The notes below the pieces were generated by a model. It did not search any database. It was not told the origin of the DNA and saw only the letters and a program-made list of their open reading frames with translations. A program made the position numbers and the translations under genes. A DNA stretch of 64,000 nt. It comes from Symsagittifera roscoffensis (lineage: Eukaryota > Xenacoelomorpha > Acoela > Convolutidae). How positions within the stretch are numbered: position 1 is the stretch's first letter; each line of letters begins with the position of its first letter. The stretch spans positions 2,294,001-2,358,000 of the forward strand of contig NC_087067.1 of assembly GCF_963678635.1 (NCBI RefSeq), in the 5' to 3' direction. Positions 55,201 through 64,000 of this stretch are shown here, piece after piece.

Positions 55201-58200
55201 TGCTTTTCGTCTCTGCGAAAAATGGCAAAAAACTCTGATAAGGCAAGAAAAAATTAAGAAAGCTTGAAAAAAAACTATTCAACAGATGTTCCATAAGATT
55301 TTCTCCAAATTAGGAAGCATTTGTCTGACAGCCTCCTACCCTAGCTGCCTTATAGGGTTTACTCTTCATTTAGTAACACGAACTAGTAGCTCTAAAAACG
55401 CGGATGAAACAAATGCTACTATCAAATTAAGAATTTAACTTGAGCGCAAACTGAGAGGTGTTAGGTTGAATGAAACCGAAACCGTTATTAAAGAAAGATT
55501 CATTCACCTTTTTTTGCTGAAAAATCCTAAAATTGAAATCCACTTTCGAAAGGAAGTCGTTCATGTCTTTTTCGCGACATTTCCGCTCTCATAATCAGAA
55601 ACAGATCATATTTGATGCGAGCTAATTTTGAGCCCTTTTCCTGTTAGAAGTTCATCAAGACCTGTATAGTGTCTTCAAATCTTCATTGACATATTAAAAA
55701 TCAGTATTTTAGTGAGCAATGTTGAAAACATTTTACTCGAAAAAAAAACGAATTCAAACGAAAAATAAAAAAATGAATTCAACTGATATAGGCCTCGTCT
55801 TCACTGTGTTTATTGACTTTTAAAAACGAAATAGCAAAAATGGTTAAACGCTTAATGTAGTCATTGGCCATGTATTTACGAGAGTAAAACAGATCAAATA
55901 ATTAAACCTGGCCGACGGACCTAATTTGTTATAACTCGATCAGCAAAGTTATTCGTTCCTCCGAGAAAGTAAACGCGGAGATGTAGCTGCTTTTCGTCTG
56001 AAAAAATGGCAAAAAAGATTTGATAAGGCTACAAAAAAATAAGAGCGCTTAAAAAAGAGAACTATTCAACAGAGGTTCGAAAACTATTCAATTTCTCAAT
56101 TTGCGCCGAAGTGATGTGCTCAATTTGATAGTGGGATTTGTTTAACTGCTTTTTAGAGCTACTAGTTCGTGTAACTAGATGGTTTATAAATTCTAAGGCA
56201 GCTAGAGCAGTTGGCTCTGCCAGAAAAAAGCTTCACAATTTGGAGATGCGCTTTTCGAACAACTGTTGAGTAGTTCTTTTTTGAAGCTTCTTATGTTTCT
56301 TTTTTTTTTCTTGCCCTATCAATGCTTTTTCCTGTTTTTTACAGAGAGTTTCATCGTTTGATTTAAATAATACGTCAATGAAGGTTTGAAGACATTATAC
56401 TGGGCGTGATAATTTTTCTTACAAGAAAAGGGCTGGAAATTTGCTCGCACCAAATAGAATCTTTTGCTTTTCCGATTGCGGGAGCGAAAATGGCGCGAAA
56501 AGATATGAACGACTTCTAGTTTTGAAGAAGGATTTTAATTTTGAAATTTTCTGCGGAAAAGTAAATATAACCCTTAATCCAATTATCTCAGATTGGGTGA
56601 GTTTTATCCTAAGAAATGTCATGCTTAATTTTCTTTTTGGTTTTAAAGATTTTTAAGGCTCGTTGTTTGTTTCTGGCTGTTGGTTATGTTTTCTGCTTCA
56701 ATTAAAATTATTTTGCTCTATTATAGTCAAATAACGCTTTTCAGTTACGAAAACTGAAAAAGGCCCAAAAAACTTGAACTAGCTCAAGTGTCTGAAAGGG
56801 TTTTTAGTTTTAAGATTTCACAGAGGATAGAAATATTACCCTTTGATCCAATTTGCTCAAATAGGGTTGATTCTAGCAAGAAAGTTTCCACCATCGTTTT
56901 TAAAAAGAGAGAAATAAGGTCATCGTTTTTTTTCGAAATTAGAAAGTTGAAGTTTCAAACACTTTTCCAACTGTCAGTTGGCCATGTTTTTATTGCCGAT
57001 GTTGTTGATTGTTTCAGAAAGCTAAAGGAATTGGTTGGCTTCGTCGCAGTCGCCCCAGTCAACACAGCTCTAGTCATCAACGAGGCCGAATCGATCAAGG
57101 TTTGATATCTTGCGATCTTCGCAAGAGAGACGTGTATTTAAGATTTTTCGAGCCCAATTATAACTCGAAGTGGTAGCTAAAATGAATTTTAAAGCAATCA
57201 AACCAGTTGAAGCTTTACTCTTTACAAAAAAATCAAAACCTGCAAAAGCTTGAAAAATTTGATCATTGTCATTTTAATTTGATTTTCAATCCCTGCTGTT
57301 GATTGTACCTTACTGGGTACCTGACTTTTTTACAGACTTTTCTTATGTGTTCAACGAATGGACAATTTAGTAGGAATAGAAAATTTCACGCGCCATCGCT
57401 AATATGCTCAAATTGAGCATATTAGCGATGGTGCGTGAAAATTTTGATCATTTAAATTGTAATTAGGTGGTCTTTGTTTCAGGCTGTAATTATTTTTCAA
57501 ATTTTTTTTTGATTCTTGGTTTTCGTCCTGGTTTCCGTTAGTCCACTTTCCGTTTTTGAAACTTTTATTTTGTGTTATCTGGCTCGGATTTTATCGGCTT
57601 ACATTCTAATAATGAGTTGTATTTTGATTTAACCAATTTTTACTACAAATGAAAGATCTGTAATATGTAAAATTATGAAGTCTGATTTTGAATTTTTTGA
57701 AATCGGTTTCGGCTTACATTTTATCGGTTTAGTCAACTCTGAATGTTTAGTTTCGAGAACAAAATATCTTCTCATATCTTTGTGTTTAAGTACGAATGGG
57801 TCGTAAACACGTTCAAAACTTGTTCAAATTTTTTTATAACAAATTTTGTTTTCATCTTAACAAGAGTCGACCTTAATTTTTTCACCTTATTGAGCCCTCG
57901 TTAAATGATTCCCACTGCTTTTCAAGACTGTTTAAGAACATCATTTGATAAAATCATGAAGTATTTGTGGTTTTAGTTTTTTTAGTCTTTTTAAAAGAAC
58001 TTTTTTAACTCTAGTTTAAAAAAAAATTGAAGTTATTAGTGGTTGTAAGATTCTAAAGTCTCCTTTGCCCCTGGCTTAGAGGTAATTTGTTTGTCTTTGT
58101 ACCGAAAGCTTTGGAATTGGAGTCCCGGTCGTACTTTGTTGTTACAGCATAATTGCATTTTCGGCCTAATGTTTATCTGATTTTATTCTGTCGGCTTAGT

Positions 58201-59847
58201 TGCAGTATCACGGATTGTTTTTGGCCTGTACGCTTTTTTTCCACGTAGTAACAATTATTGTCGATATAGATCTGTAATTTAAAAATTTACTAAATCTGAC
58301 TGATATTTTACTTTTTCGTTTTTTTAAGAGTCGGTGAAAGTTATCATCTTCCTTTTTTTCTCAATGGAGAAATAAGTTTATTGACCAGCCCATTCTAAGT
58401 TTGATACATGTAAGCCTGGTAGCTTTGCCGCTTTTTGTCGCTCGGCAATTTGACTTTTTCATTTTTTTTTTCTTTCAAATATGACAGCGTGGACATCAAT
58501 CTTGAAATCTTAGGATTACCAAGCGGGTGTTTTTGCACTAGCCTCTATGCAGTTGGAGACAGCATTTTCAATAACTAATAATAATAATAATAATTGTAGT
58601 TCCTGCGAATCGCAGAGGAGCTATCAGTAGGCCTTAACAGTCCTGTCGAGGATAGTCCATTTCTATTATCTCCCCACATTCCAGACTGTGTTATTTTGTT
58701 GAGCGAAGCTCTTTTTTGCGACTCAAGGCCGTTTTTGTGCGTCTAGAACTTTCACGTGGTACCAATATTGCTGCCAAATTTGGTCAGGTTGTGGTAGATC
58801 TGAAGCTAGAGGTCAAGTGAGAGCTCGTCCTCACACACTATCATTGCCATGGCATGGGATCGATTACACGATCTGACGATTCTAAAGTGAACGCCTTACC
58901 ACTATGCTAAGTGCCCCCTGCTTTTAATACACGTTATTTAATACACTGGCAGTCGGAACATTCATGGTTTTGTCGTGCTGTACGAGCAGTCTTGTTATTG
59001 TTGGTCTCAGTTACGTATTAGGCCTCGTTTTTCTTTTTGCGGAGACAAACTTGTTGTTCCGATTTTCACGTTGCATCGTTTGTTCTAAAAATAAAGGTGA
59101 TTGAACTTCGGACTACCTTGACAGCTATGAATGAAATTGCAATAAATAAAAAGTATGAGCGGCAAATTATTAATTCAAAGTAGACAGAGGCAAGTAGATT
59201 GGGGGGTGCGTATTCATAGGTTCCAAAATAAAAAAGCAGTGGCATAAGTTCCAAATCTTTTCAATTGGTCAAAGCACTAAATTAGCCGAGTCTCGGTTTA
59301 AGGTCGCCGAAATTTCGTATAACGTCCTACCCTTTGGTGGCAAGCTCGCAACATGTTGGCGCGGCTGCGGCGATCACTATTCTGCAGCTTGAGTTTATGC
59401 TGGTTGAACAGTAAACAATCAATCCATAAATTCGTTGGCTCAAATTTCAACCAATCAGAATTCACGAAGATAAATTTTGGAACTTATGCGACTGATTTTT
59501 TATTTTGGAACCTATGGGAATTCACCGTTTGGGGTGGCGGACATCAAGCAGACCGGATTTCAAGTCGAATCATAAAATTCGGGACTTCAAGCCGACCATT
59601 TCACTAAAAGTCATGAAATACGATTAGTTTGAAGACTGTTTTGAAGTGTTCTTTTTAGACGCCTACTTTGGTGATCGTTGGCGACAAAGATCGCACACTG
59701 GGTGCTGAGTCAGTCGATAATTTGTCCAAACTGAAGAAGAGCAAAGTTGTAAAACTGGCAGATGCTGGACATGCGTGCTATCTGGACAAACCAGAAGAGT
59801 TCATGAGCGAGTTCTTCCAATTTCTCATGTGCGACGTCGTATATTGA
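52144..59847 (+). CDS. ABHD14: ABHD14-like alpha/beta hydrolase, five exons, complete
   Basis: Small serine hydrolase of the ABHD14A/B family (the B member has been described as a lysine deacetylase and CCG1-interacting factor). Exons: 52144-52212, 52861-53059, 54152-54293, 57018-57099 and 59659-59847; 226 residues, against about 210 for ABHD14B. Visible: IIFLHGAKFSSKNWVD (oxyanion strand), NIAIDLPGYGKT-like strand across the exon 2/3 join, nucleophile elbow SPSMSGQFSMPLL (Ser in S-M-S-G), strand LVGFVAVAPVNTA, acid-loop VIVGDKDRTLG and catalytic His in DAGHACYLDKPEEF. Phases agree at every junction. There is no signal peptide or membrane segment, so a cytosolic or nuclear location is likely. 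I cannot separate A from B orthology. Confidence 0.93.
52421..52632. repeat. MITE-like element in ABHD14 intron 1
   Basis: GGATCTTTTTAAACAATCCCC at the left and, inverted, GGATCTACTTAATAATCCCC at the right. Includes TTCTGATTGGTCGAAAC; resembles the element at 61319-61530. Confidence 0.5.
52861..53059 (+). CDS. ABHD14: ABHD14-like exon 2
   Basis: Acceptor TTTTAAG, donor CCAG|GTTAGT, phase 1 out. Carries KPWIIFLHGAKFSSKNW. Confidence 0.92.
53093..53150 (+). repeat. SINE 3' fragment
   Basis: GGGCACAACAGCGGATCTTG and GCAGCTCGTATTTTAGT match the tail of the SINE at 33759-33995. Confidence 0.5.
53365..53712 (+). repeat. Repeat family T copy
   Basis: TCTGTGGCTGATTGGTTAGTG A-box region, GAGACGTAGCCGAATTA and CGCAGCTTCACCTCTGTG end; about 350 bp. 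Confidence 0.65.
54152..54293 (+). CDS. ABHD14: ABHD14-like exon 3
   Basis: Acceptor TTTTTCAG, donor CAAAA|GTTAGA, phase 2 out. Contains the nucleophile elbow SPSMSG. Confidence 0.92.
54440..54765. repeat. Long inverted repeat in ABHD14 intron 3
   Basis: The left arm (GGTGAATGAATGTTTGG ... CTCAATTTGATAGTAGC ... TTCGTGTTACTAGATG) is complemented by the right arm (CATCTAGTAACACGAAC ... GCTACTATCAAATTG ... AACATTCATTAACG). Arms are about 130 bp. Confidence 0.8.
54440..56100 (+). repeat. Tandem duplication of about 0.8-0.9 kb in ABHD14 intron 3
   Basis: Two units (junction near 55290) share AGCTACTATCAAATT, an inverted M1-like portion (TAGTGTCTTCAAATCTTCATTG), CGGACCTAATTTGT and ACTATTCAACAGA(T/G)GTT in order. 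Confidence 0.7.
56100..56700 (+). repeat. Third copy of the intron 3 repeat, inverted
   Basis: CTACTAGTTCGTGTAACTAG and AATGAAGGTTTGAAGACATTAT are in the opposite orientation to the preceding tandem units and end in a plus-strand M1-like sequence. Confidence 0.6.
57018..57099 (+). CDS. ABHD14: ABHD14-like exon 4
   Basis: Acceptor GTTTCAG, donor AAG|GTTTGA. Encodes KELVGFVAVAPVNTALVINE. Confidence 0.9.
57380..57444. repeat. Near-perfect palindrome with 31-bp arms
   Basis: Arm AATTTCACGCGCCATCGCTA then ATATGCTCAA, one-base centre, and its complement with one substitution and one inserted A. Lies about 280 bp after exon 4. Confidence 0.95.
57450..58060. other. AT-rich intron sequence
   Basis: No exon or repeat identified. 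Confidence 0.4.
58075..58210 (+). repeat. tRNA-derived SINE fragment
   Basis: CTGGCTTAGAGGTAATTTG A-box region and GGAATTGGAGTCCCGGTC B-box region; tail TTATTCTGTCGGCTTAG as at 30640. Confidence 0.5.
58560..58915 (-). repeat. tRNA-derived SINE family B, best copy, with (TTA)n tail
   Basis: Minus-strand AGCATAGTGGTAAGGCGTT (A box), GATCGTGTAATCGATCCC (B box), a body with GGTACCACGTGAAAGTTCT, and a 3' tail of TTA repeats at 58571-58595. Confidence 0.8.
59213..59523. mobile_element. 311-bp MITE in ABHD14 intron 4
   Basis: Inverted termini of about 42 bp: CATAGGTTCCAAAATAAAAA at the left and its complement TTTTTTATTTTGGAACCTAT at the right, both continuing with a CATAAGTTCC block. Confidence 0.8.
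59659..59847 (+). CDS. ABHD14: ABHD14-like exon 5
   Basis: Acceptor TTTTTAG. Encodes PTLVIVGDKDRTLGAES and AGHACYLDKPEEF; stop TGA at 59845-59847. Confidence 0.95.
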   Translation, partial: TPTLVIVGDKDRTLGAESVDNLSKLKKSKVVKLADAGHACYLDKPEEFMSEFFQFLMCDVVY

Positions 59848-60032
59848 ACAATTTTGGAAAAAAATTGTCCATGATGTTTTGAAATCAAAACTAAACTAAA
59901 CAAGAAGCGTCTTCACAAAATTGATTAACCAAACAAAAGCTTTCTTTAGTATCCACCTTGAACTCGAAATTCTGATTTTTTAGCTGTTTGTACATAATTT
60001 TTCAGATTACGAAAAGGAGAAAATGTGCTGTA

Positions 60033-60038
60033 AATAAA
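60033..60038 (+). promoter_or_regulatory. ABHD14 poly(A) signal
   Basis: AATAAA, 186 bp after the stop codon, the first such hexamer. Confidence 0.7.
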
Positions 60039-60039
60039 C

Positions 60040-60480
60040 GGGCTGCCTACAATATGTATGCCAGGTATACGCATTTTGTATCATGTAAACTCAAATTGAT
60101 TATAATGTTTAGTTTCATCTATATACACTGACGCACTTGCATCCTTATTAAAGCAGCTGTGTTATTTTTCTTATAATCCGAAAAAAATTTACACATTACT
60201 CCAAGAATACAGATTACTTTGTCGTGGAAATCAAGATTTGAGGCCGAAGTCAAATGATTTCAAGTCTTAAGATGGCTTCATATGGCCACAAGTAAAATCT
60301 CGTGAACTCTTTTTAACGAAACGAGTGCTATTGTGACAAACATATAAGAACGGTAAAATAAGAAAACCGCAAAAGAATTATTTCACAGCAAATGGAAGCA
60401 CCTGAAATGTAAGCAAGATTTTTTTTTACCACAAATGGAAACACCTGAAGCACAAAACGCTATTTATAGTTAGTTATATA
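60040..60480. other. Intergenic sequence, no feature recognised
   Basis: AT-rich with no conserved frame or repeat seen. Confidence 0.4.
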
Positions 60481-60499
60481 ACCAACCCTTTAGTTTCCG

Positions 60500-60560
60500 T
60501 TTAAGAAATTAGGCTGTCAATCTGAAGGTACGTAGTTCGAATCGCGTAGTCGCTCGAATC
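60500..60560 (+). repeat. tRNA-like fragment
   Basis: GTACGTAGTTCGAATCGCG resembles a B box, but no clear A box or cloverleaf is present. Confidence 0.3.
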
Positions 60561-61318
60561 TTGTATTTCAGAGCCAATTTTTTCAGGCTCTTTTGTATTT
60601 CAGGCGTTTTCAGAGCTCACTTTGAATTCTTTGTGTTTTAGCTGAGAGCACTTCACCTTGTTGTGAATTTTGTATTTGAATTCTAAATGCTCATTTTTTT
60701 GGTTTTCTCAGCATGAAGTTGATTTGACTTAATACTTTTTTCAATGATTTTTAGTTTCTAGAGCTTATTTTTGCTAAATGCAGCTTCGCCGCAGCATTAT
60801 CATTCCAGTCGATGCTGAAGCTTTTTCGGCATTTTTATTATGCTGTCCAAATCAAAGTTTTTTTTGCAAATTAAAAGAAATGGGAGCCAAGCTAAACCTT
60901 GAGCTTATAAGCTATAAAATTCAATAAAAAGCTATAAAATTGATCAGAAAATGATCCATATAGATTGAAATGGGGAAGGTTCTCATGCTTGGAGGACCGA
61001 ATGCTTGAAAAATTTCAACAAATCAAAATTGCTGAGCGTTCTTATTGGCTAAATGCCTCTCCCACAAAATCGAAGTCAATATTAACAGAAAATGTATTAA
61101 ATCAGAAGAAAATAATCAAAAATATTACGAATTGTGGGTTACAACCGCAATATTATTCAGATAAACATCAAGATTTATCAGTTCAAGTTCATAAAAGTCT
61201 CTCAGTCTTCGAAATTTGGCGTTCAACTGACGCCACTTAAATTTTTGGGCCGGAGGTTTTTCGCCCTTTTCAATCCAACCAAAAACTAAGCGCATTTTGT
61301 TTTCTTGGATTTTTAAAT

Positions 61319-61530
61319 AGTAAATTATGGATCAAGTTAACATACTCCATCCCCTAATAGAGCAAGTTAAGATCCTCCACCCCAGCGCTTAAATTAAATT
61401 AAACTTGCTAAGCACTGCATGTAAAATGCTCGATTCTGATTGGCTGGAAATTCCCAACTTAGAACCAAGTTAACATCCTCCCCCCTAAACGTGTTTAGGG
61501 GGGAGGATGTTAACTTGGTCCTAAATTATT
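61319..61530. mobile_element. MITE nested in the 830-bp element
   Basis: The left terminus GGATCAAGTTAACATACTCC is matched by the inverse of the right terminus GGAGGATGTTAACTTGGTCC. Contains GATTCTGATTGGCTGG and ends in the perfect palindrome at 61464-61519. Confidence 0.7.
61464..61519. repeat. Perfect palindrome, 27-bp arms, 2-nt loop
   Basis: ACCAAGTTAACATCCTCCCC then CCTAAAC, a GT spacer, then the exact complement. Confidence 0.97.
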
Positions 61531-62217
61531 GTCCACAATGACGGTCTGATCCTGGCTATATCGATCCTGCAATATGTGAAAAATCATCTGCCTATTATCT
61601 AATCGGCCAATATTAACACTAATGGCCTGGATTTATGTTCTTACTTTGAGATTTTCGCGATTTATTTTTAGATTTTGAATACTCAATTCGGATTGGCTGA
61701 AAGTAAGCTAAAATTAATTTCAAGCATTTGGTCCTTCAAGCATGAGGGAGGCCACCGATTGAAATGGATTGATTATCGTAGAGCAATTTAATAATAATGA
61801 TACATTGTTATCAGGCTCACAATTTTGTAGGCTAGTTAACGATATTGGTATTAACTATATCCCTGATCAATTTCTATGTCTTCGGCACACGACTACTAGC
61901 AATAGGGTATATGCCTGACATAACAACGGTTCTACGTTTTAATTTTTAAGCAGTAACAGCTGCGAGTTTCAAGAAATCAAAGCTCAAAACTATTAATGAC
62001 AATAATTTTCTTTTCGGATCAGCTGGCGTCTATCCATAAAGTTGCCTTGGTTGCCATCTGTTAAACTTGTTTGAATTTTTGTTTAAAGCTGGTGACTCGG
62101 TTGCTCGACTTGTTTTCCTCAAAGTGAACATCATTCAACATAATTGCATGAAATTTTTATAGATATAGTTTTCGTCATTTTTTTTCTTTCTGGACTCAAT
62201 TGCTTAAGTCTTATTTT

Positions 62218-62520
62218 TTTTTTCGTTTCTGCGATTCGCAGGGGATCTATGACAGGCTTTTTCTTCTGTCTAAGCATAGTCCGTTTCTCTTATTTACTTA
62301 CATTCCAGACTGAATTTTTTTGTTGAGCGAAGCTCTTTTTTTGCGACTCAAGGTCGTTTTTTTTTGCGTCTAGAACTTTCACGTGTTTTTTTTTTGTCTA
62401 GAACGTTCACGTGGTACCCTGTGGTAGACCTTGTCTTCACACACTATCATTGCCATGACAGGGGATCAATTACGCGATTTGACGATCTCGAAGTCAGCGC
62501 ATTACTATTTCGCCTCCCTT
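62218..62520 (-). repeat. tRNA-derived SINE family B, copy 3, degenerate
   Basis: Shares GTTGAGCGAAGCTCTTTTTT, TCTAGAACTTTCACGTG and CACACTATCATTGCCATG with 58560-58915; an internal part is deleted and one segment duplicated. Confidence 0.7.
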
Positions 62521-62529
62521 GAATTTTCT

Positions 62530-64000
62530 GATATTGATACAATTAAGTATGCAACGTTTTGCAGTATATCTATAACATTTTAGTCAATTCTACTGTAATA
62601 CATAAAACTTTTTTGCTGCAAACGGTTATGCCAAAACGCTCCTTGTTACAGGATTTTTGCTTCCTGGTGATTTTTCCTCGCAAAATTAGAAGCAGCAAAG
62701 TCTTTTTAAAGACGGTCGAGTGACACATCAAAGAAAATCGTCAGTCGTGATAGGGAGAGATCAATTAAAGTATCAGAAACGTTCCGAAAACTTATTTCGC
62801 TATAATCTCGCTATCTTAACTAAATTGCCACCTCCATTAAGGCAAGAAATATGAAAAAATTTCCATAAACAAAAGAGTGATTCAAATAGAGAGTCCATGT
62901 TTTTTTTCAAATTTTTAACTTTACTATTTTCGGTAGTTTTTCTGCTGCACAACAAAGGGTTACTTTTTTTCTTTTCTCATAATTTTTTAAATTCATTTTG
63001 GAATCTGTTTATATAGCAGTTTTTTTTTGCTTTCTATCCTTCAAAACTTAAGTCGCCTTCTGTGTTTATTTGCTTTGTTATCTTATTTCATGCCTTTTGA
63101 AAGACAAAAATGATAGGTTTCTCCAAAAAAAAATCGGGTGTTTCGTGTTGAAAGAGTTCATGCGTTTTGAAATTTGGCCTGTTTTGTTTTCGGCTCAACG
63201 GTTTTACCCACTTTTTGTCGATGGGCTTAGTGGCCGCTCGGTAAAAATTAAAAGCATATTTAATACTGTTGGTTGTGTTTTTTTTACTGTGTTATGAAAT
63301 TATTTTTTCCTTATCTTTTTCGAAAGTGTCATTTCCGTCTCATTTTTTGTTTACTAGCTTTAAATACCGCGCTTGCGTTGTATCGCCAGTGAGGTGAAGC
63401 TCCGCTTCGCTTCGCCGTTGTTGTTAAGTATCAGCTCTGATTTCGGTTTATTTAAAATGGCTAAGACACTTCATTTTGCATAGTTTTAGAGATGAAAATC
63501 ATGTCAAATTTTTTTTCGGTTCCAGTTTGTTTGGGTTCCAGTGTCGTCTATCCAAATATTTTCTGCTTAGTTGCCGCATGGTGAATGCTTATTGAATGTT
63601 TGTTTATTGCTGGTTGTTGTGCTTCTTGTCAATTTTTTCACATAATGTGCGAGACAAATGTATGCATTTTTGTAATTCTATTTCCCTTTTACTTTCACAT
63701 ACTGGGGGTTTCCAATTCATCCTCCGCCTTGTAAAGCTTGTTTTTGTTTTAGGGCTGCAAAGCTCCGCTTAGTGTAGCCTCTGTGATGAAAATTAGCTCC
63801 CAATTTACGAACACGTTCAGTTCTTAGAGTGATCAAATTCCATTCTTCCATGTGGAGCAAATGGTTATCATTTAAAAGCAAAATCATTCGTATCAGGGCA
63901 AAACCATGAAAATTATCATCTATCGTTTTAATGTGTTTGAAGTAGCTTGAAATGAAAAATAGGGGAAAAATGAAAGTTTTCAACTTTTTAAATTTGTTTC
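62530..64000. other. AT-rich intergenic sequence to window end
   Basis: No supportable gene. Short GCGAAGC/GCTTCGC-rich clusters (about 63385-63420, 63755-63785) resemble ends of dispersed repeats. Confidence 0.4.

Larger units (their letters stand above)
60958..61790. mobile_element. TIR-bounded non-autonomous element of about 830 bp
   Basis: The left end GATTGAAATGGGGAAGG then TCATGCTTGGAGGACCGAAT, and the inverted right end (GATTGAAATGG, CATGCTTGAAGGACCAAAT), extend for about 60 bp. A 91-codon frame at 60965-61240 starts inside the terminus and shows no known domain. Confidence 0.7.

Noticed and set aside
60965-61240. 91-residue frame as a host gene
   Set aside because: Starts inside the terminal inverted repeat of a transposable element; no known domain.
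63717-63983. 88-residue minus-strand frame at the window end
   Set aside because: Contains repeat-like GCTCCGCTT sequence and has no coding signature.

Overview
The window is a piece of an AT-rich, intron-rich invertebrate animal genome. All host genes found are on the plus strand, with GT-AG introns of 0.3-6 kb. The gene set (a ciliary/centriolar-satellite CEP131 orthologue and an ABHD14 hydrolase) points to a ciliated metazoan. The dispersed tRNA-derived SINEs and MITE-like repeats fit a non-vertebrate, but the phylum cannot be fixed from sequence alone.

Region 1 (1-25323) is an almost complete but decayed Polinton/Maverick, a virus-like giant DNA transposon. Terminal inverted repeats lie at about 1-335 and 25080-25323. 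Between them are a leftward protein-primed family-B DNA polymerase (4900-8266) and rightward remnants of a packaging ATPase (11727-12579), a retroviral-type integrase (about 13141-14077), a minor virion protein, a small virion-like ORF, the double-jelly-roll major capsid protein and a fragment of an adenovirus-type protease. All carry stops or frameshifts. The structural module is amplified: a 1.26-kb unit is present three times in tandem (14711-18476), and the whole late block (about 14037-21592) is duplicated again, with an internal deletion, at 21593-24925. A retroelement remnant (about 480-2600, minus strand) sits just inside the left terminus, and a novel gene with internal peptide repeats lies at 3096-4255.

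Region 2 (25324-48400) carries the 3' two thirds of CEP131: ten coding exons from about 27485 to 47928, with conserved phases and coiled-coil sequence. The introns hold MITEs, tRNA-derived SINEs, a 258-bp element with a 9-bp target duplication, a TG/poly-G tract and an 86-bp satellite.

Region 3 (49000-60040) has an unrecognised small gene (main exon about 51576-51918) and, 225 bp downstream, a complete five-exon ABHD14-like alpha/beta hydrolase (52144-59847) with a poly(A) signal at 60033. Its third intron holds a complex of direct and inverted repeats, and long near-perfect palindromes occur in this gene's introns and beyond it.

Region 4 (60040-64000) has no recognisable gene, only a TIR-bounded element of about 830 bp with another MITE nested in it, a SINE and AT-rich sequence.
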